From contig JBEVNR010000033.1 of the NCBI GenBank assembly GCA_040507985.1, positions 1 through 54,318 on the forward strand: DNA of 54,318 bases, given 5' to 3'. The notes under the pieces were generated by a model. It saw nothing but the letters and a program-made list of their open reading frames with translations, ran no database searches and had not been told where the DNA came from. Shown piece after piece: positions 51,755 through 54,318 of this stretch (its first letter is position 1; each line of letters opens with the position of its first letter). Source of the DNA: JBEVNR01 sp040507985 (GTDB taxonomy: Bacteria > Pseudomonadota > Alphaproteobacteria > Rickettsiales > UBA6187). Both the position numbers and the translations under genes were made by a program.

Positions 51755-53230
51755 TTATCGGATATTGCCCGTATGGAACGACAGGACGGCGACAACGCAA
51801 CCGACGATAACGGCGCAGGCCAGCGCTTCCATAAAAGAAAGGTGTTTTTGCAATCGCACATATTCTTTCATCGTATCGGGGTGAAGCCTGAGGCCCCGTT
51901 CGCTCGTTTGTTCGAGCAGCCTATAGGCGCAATCCAGCGCGTGGGGCATCCGATACGAGAAACTTTCTATGCGCGCGCTTAGCCGGCGCATTCTGGCGCG
52001 CGGGCCAAGGTTGCGCTTCGCCCATTCGCGAATCCACGGATCGGCCAACTGCCATAGATTCACTTGCGGATAGAGGTTATGCCCCACCCCCTCGATCACG
52101 ACCAACGTTTTTTGAAACAACAGCAATTGCGGTTGCGTTTCCATGTTAAAGCGTTCGGTTATCTTAAAAAGGAGGCTAAGCAACTTGGCGACGGAAATCT
52201 CGTTCGCGGCCTTGCCTAAAATCGGTTCGCCGATGGCGCGGCACGCTAGGGCGAATTCGCCCACGTCGGCGTCGGCCGGCACGTATCCCGCCGCCTTGTG
52301 GATGCGCGCTACGTGCATGTAGTCGCCGCTCACGAAGCCGCGCAAAATTTCCGCCACGAAAATGCGCGTCTCGTCGTCCAGCCGTCCCATGATCCCGAAA
52401 TCGACCGGCACGATCTCGCCGCGCTTATTGACGAACAAATTGCCGGGATGGATGTCGGCGTGGAAAAATCCGTCGCGATAGGCTTGGTTGAAGAACATCA
52501 CCGCCAGTTTCGACGCCACGTCGGCAAAATCGTGGCCTTCGCGCCGCAATCCCTCCAAATCGTCGATCACGACGCCGTCCACCCATTCGGTCGCCAAGAT
52601 GTGTTCGGTGCAAAAACGCTTGAACACGCGCGGCACGTAGACTCCGGGATCGTTGCGCATGTTATGCTTCAGCTCCGACGCCGCCGCCGCCTCCATGCGC
52701 ATGTCGAGTTCGTGGTCGACGGTTTTTTCCAGCATCCGCACCGCTTGGGTAAAGCGCAGGCGGCGCATGGATTTTCGCCGCTCGAGCATCCGCGCGGCTT
52801 TATAGAAAAACGCGATATCGCGCCGAAACGCCTTGGCGACGCCGGGGCGCAATATTTTTATCGCCACGTCGTGGCCGTCATGCGTGCGCGCCTTATGCAC
52901 CTGCGCGATCGACGCCGCCGCCACGGGCGTTTCGTTAAATTCGGCGAATAATTCGTTTACGGGCTTGCCTAATTCGCGCTCTAGCGTGTGGGTCGCCGTT
53001 TTTCCGGAGAAGGGCGGCATCCGGTCCCGCAGCAGGGTAAGCCGGACCGCCACCGCCTCGCCGACGATATCCGGCCGCACCGACAAGGTTTGCCCCAACT
53101 TGACGAAACTCGGTCCCAACTCTTGCAACGCGTTCGCCAGCGCGTCGGGAAAAGAGGGCGAGCGCCGCTTGTACGCGAGCAACGCAACGTAATAGGCAAG
53201 TTTTAGGGAATATTTGAGGGAGGCGAGCAT
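51755..53230 (-). CDS. ubiB: Ubiquinone-synthesis accessory kinase-like protein UbiB (ABC1 family)
   Basis: Atypical kinase-like ATPase supporting ubiquinone assembly. Motifs: LGPSFVKLGQTLSVRPDI (KxGQ), AAASIAQVHKA (A-rich loop), VAIKILRPGV (Lys), EWVDGVVIDD, and FFHADIHPGNLFVNKRGEIVPVDFGIMGRL (catalytic HADxHPGN and DFG). 491 residues. A C-terminal hydrophobic helix (ALACAVIVGCVVAVLSF) anchors it in the membrane. Other ubi genes are absent. Confidence 0.94.
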   Translation of the reverse strand: MLASLKYSLKLAYYVALLAYKRRSPSFPDALANALQELGPSFVKLGQTLSVRPDIVGEAVAVRLTLLRDRMPPFSGKTATHTLERELGKPVNELFAEFNETPVAAASIAQVHKARTHDGHDVAIKILRPGVAKAFRRDIAFFYKAARMLERRKSMRRLRFTQAVRMLEKTVDHELDMRMEAAAASELKHNMRNDPGVYVPRVFKRFCTEHILATEWVDGVVIDDLEGLRREGHDFADVASKLAVMFFNQAYRDGFFHADIHPGNLFVNKRGEIVPVDFGIMGRLDDETRIFVAEILRGFVSGDYMHVARIHKAAGYVPADADVGEFALACRAIGEPILGKAANEISVAKLLSLLFKITERFNMETQPQLLLFQKTLVVIEGVGHNLYPQVNLWQLADPWIREWAKRNLGPRARMRRLSARIESFSYRMPHALDCAYRLLEQTSERGLRLHPDTMKEYVRLQKHLSFMEALACAVIVGCVVAVLSFHTGNIR

Positions 53231-53465
53231 AGAGCCTAGCGCCCGGAATATAGTTTTTGTAAAATCTTAGTAATAAATGCGTTTTCGGAGTAATTATACC
53301 TAAACTCCCATTCCTTGAGATGCAAGTAAAAAGTATGAGCGGCGACTTAGAGCCTTTTCGCGAAGGACAAAAAGGCATCCATTCCGTTAACGTGGCGTTT
53401 TATGCAAGAGATTTAATATTTTTACGTTAACGATTTAAACATCCCTGCCGGCAAGCGAAAAACGA

Positions 53466-53496
53466 AAGGGCTTGGACGCATGGCGCCCAAGCCCTT
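53466..53496 (-). terminator. Intrinsic terminator of the PRC-barrel gene
   Basis: Arms AAGGGCTTGG (53466-53475) and CCAAGCCCTT (53487-53496), perfect 10-bp stem. On the minus strand it is followed by TTCGTTTTTCG, 24 bp after the stop codon of the PRC-barrel gene. Confidence 0.75.
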
Positions 53497-53519
53497 AAAG
53501 ATCGCAAAAAAGCGCGATG

Positions 53520-53921
53520 CTACGCGACGTATCGGGATTTCGTTCCCGGTTGCGCGGTTGCCGCCGCTTGCGGGTATCCGTACTGGGCGTCGTTGCGCTG
53601 GCGGAAGGACGGATCGGCAAAGTTCGGGCGGTTGTTGCGATCGAAGCCTTCGGCATTCTCTAAGCGTTCCTTGGGAACGTTCAGCACGATGCATTCGCTG
53701 TCGGCGTCGACGGCAACGGCCTCGGGCGGGATGGCGAACAATTTATCGCCGATGCCCAAAATGCCGCCAAACGAAAGCACGTAATATTGCACCCGATGGG
53801 TTTTAGCGCAAAACACCACGTCTTTAATGTCGCCTAAGCTTTCGCCTTGGGCGTTCACTACGTCCGTGCCTTCGATTTCCGAAGCGGAAAAAATACAATT
53901 GGTCGTCAAGGGGGCGGTCAT
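53520..53921 (-). CDS. PRC-barrel domain protein
   Basis: 133 residues. Residues about 12-90 form a PRC-barrel (SEIEGTDVVNAQGESLGDIKD, then YYVLSFGGILGIGDKLFAIP), a fold that binds partners such as photosynthetic reaction centre H or RNA-processing RimM. The C-terminal 40 residues are a Gln/Asn/Tyr-rich disordered tail. No signal peptide. SD GGAG at a suitable distance. Alone in its transcript, with a terminator. Function unknown. Confidence 0.88.
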   Translation of the reverse strand: MTAPLTTNCIFSASEIEGTDVVNAQGESLGDIKDVVFCAKTHRVQYYVLSFGGILGIGDKLFAIPPEAVAVDADSECIVLNVPKERLENAEGFDRNNRPNFADPSFRQRNDAQYGYPQAAATAQPGTKSRYVA

Positions 53922-53950
53922 GGCCTAATCTCCACATAAAAGCTAACTAA

Positions 53951-54096
53951 TAGACCTCTTGCATAACCCTATCTTTGGCAGCCGTCTGCGTCGTGTCGTC
54001 CGTCCTCAAATCCTCACGTACCTATGTACGCTGCGGTTTTGTGGGCGTGTCGCTCCTAGCATTCGGCTTGCCAAAGCGAGTTACGCAAGAGGTCTA
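53951..54096. mobile_element. 146-bp inverted-repeat (MITE-like) element
   Basis: Left end TAGACCTCTTGCATAACC with following ATCTTTGGCA; right end TTGCCAAAGCGAGTTACGCA then AGAGGTCTA. The arms pair over about 28 bp with small gaps, and the interior folds further around CGTACCTATGTACG. No coding capacity. Ends carry TA at both tips (TAGACC/GGTCTA), consistent with a TA target, but a duplicated target is not proven. A further AAGAGGTCT string at about 54184 may be a trace of a second end. Confidence 0.7.
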
Positions 54097-54318
54097 ATAA
54101 ACATGGAGGCATCATGCCCTGTGCGCCGTAAGCTTTCGATACCCGCATGCGCGGCATTTCGTAAGCATGCCGTAAAATTTATTCAAGAGGTCTCGTCTGT
54201 AAAAAAGGTGGTATGAATTTAGTTATCCGCCCTTTATGGTAGAGTGCGGTAGTCCGTTTCCCCCGGGCGAAGCAAGCTGGTTTAGCGAAGGGCGGGGGAA
54301 AGGGTCGGAAGGCGGAGT
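54097..54318. other. Unassigned right end of window
   Basis: No gene that I would defend. TTTCCCCCG (54257-54265) and CGGGGGAAA (54293-54301) form a perfect 9-bp stem with a long loop. It might be part of an RNA gene or repeat continuing past the window; it matches neither the RNase P, tmRNA nor SRP core sequences that I know. Confidence 0.3.

Noticed and set aside
54097..54318. RNase P, SRP or tmRNA gene at the right edge
   Set aside because: The 9-bp stem is real, but none of the conserved core strings of those RNAs appears in the visible part.

Overview
The window looks like part of the chromosome of an alphaproteobacterium, probably motile. The protein-level clues are an alpha-type AddB, a type I secretion pair of the PrtD/HlyD kind, a LytM peptidase overlapping a bactofilin, flagellar hook proteins, and four intergenic sites with the CtrA full-site pattern TTAA-N7-TTAA. 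I cannot name a genus. Core genes are GC-rich. Several orphan genes are visibly more AT-rich and look like accessory material.

Layout. Base 1 lies inside the 5' end of a transposase on the minus strand (IS1595-like by residue pattern). Then come flgK-flgL; uvrD and hemE (minus); a DegP-type protease; aroQ-pgeF-miaA; bactofilin and LytM (minus); gatC and tRNA-Gly (minus); a type I secretion ABC protein and its HlyD partner; and a GT2 membrane glycosyltransferase. cysE (minus) is followed by a serine hydrolase and a small winged-helix-like protein. Then truA-tadA-RNA m5U methyltransferase run on the minus strand.

The stretch 24.1-29.0 kb is the most unusual. It carries two neighbouring secreted proteins with eukaryote-like surface architecture. 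One is a type I membrane protein with a cysteine-rich tail. The other has a signal peptide, a Ser/Thr-rich stalk and a terminal hydrophobic tail, like a GPI or CTERM sorting signal. They share a short motif and each has a recognisable sigma70-type promoter. Next comes a large hairpin repeat, then a 730-residue prolyl-oligopeptidase homologue whose three catalytic positions appear to be lost.

After this come rpsB-tsf (with a leader that could fold as a pseudoknot), yggT-grxB-queD-thiD in overlapping order, thrC (minus), tRNA-Arg, a gene remnant, addB, a peroxiredoxin-like gene, thiL, and an AT-rich orphan Nudix protein (minus). The last third holds a chemotaxis receptor, bioA, a RodZ-like protein, a GT61-like glycosyltransferase, an orphan membrane protein, the minus-strand run exbB-exbD-dapB-gpsA, ubiB, a PRC-barrel protein and a 146-bp inverted-repeat element.

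The main themes are surface and envelope functions (flagellum, LytM/bactofilin, type I secretion, glycosyltransferases, RodZ-like protein, ExbBD, orphan surface proteins), with possible CtrA control of several of them, set among ordinary metabolic and information genes. No complete autonomous mobile element, CRISPR array or toxin-antitoxin pair was seen. All similarity statements are from residue patterns and memory of the families; no search was run.
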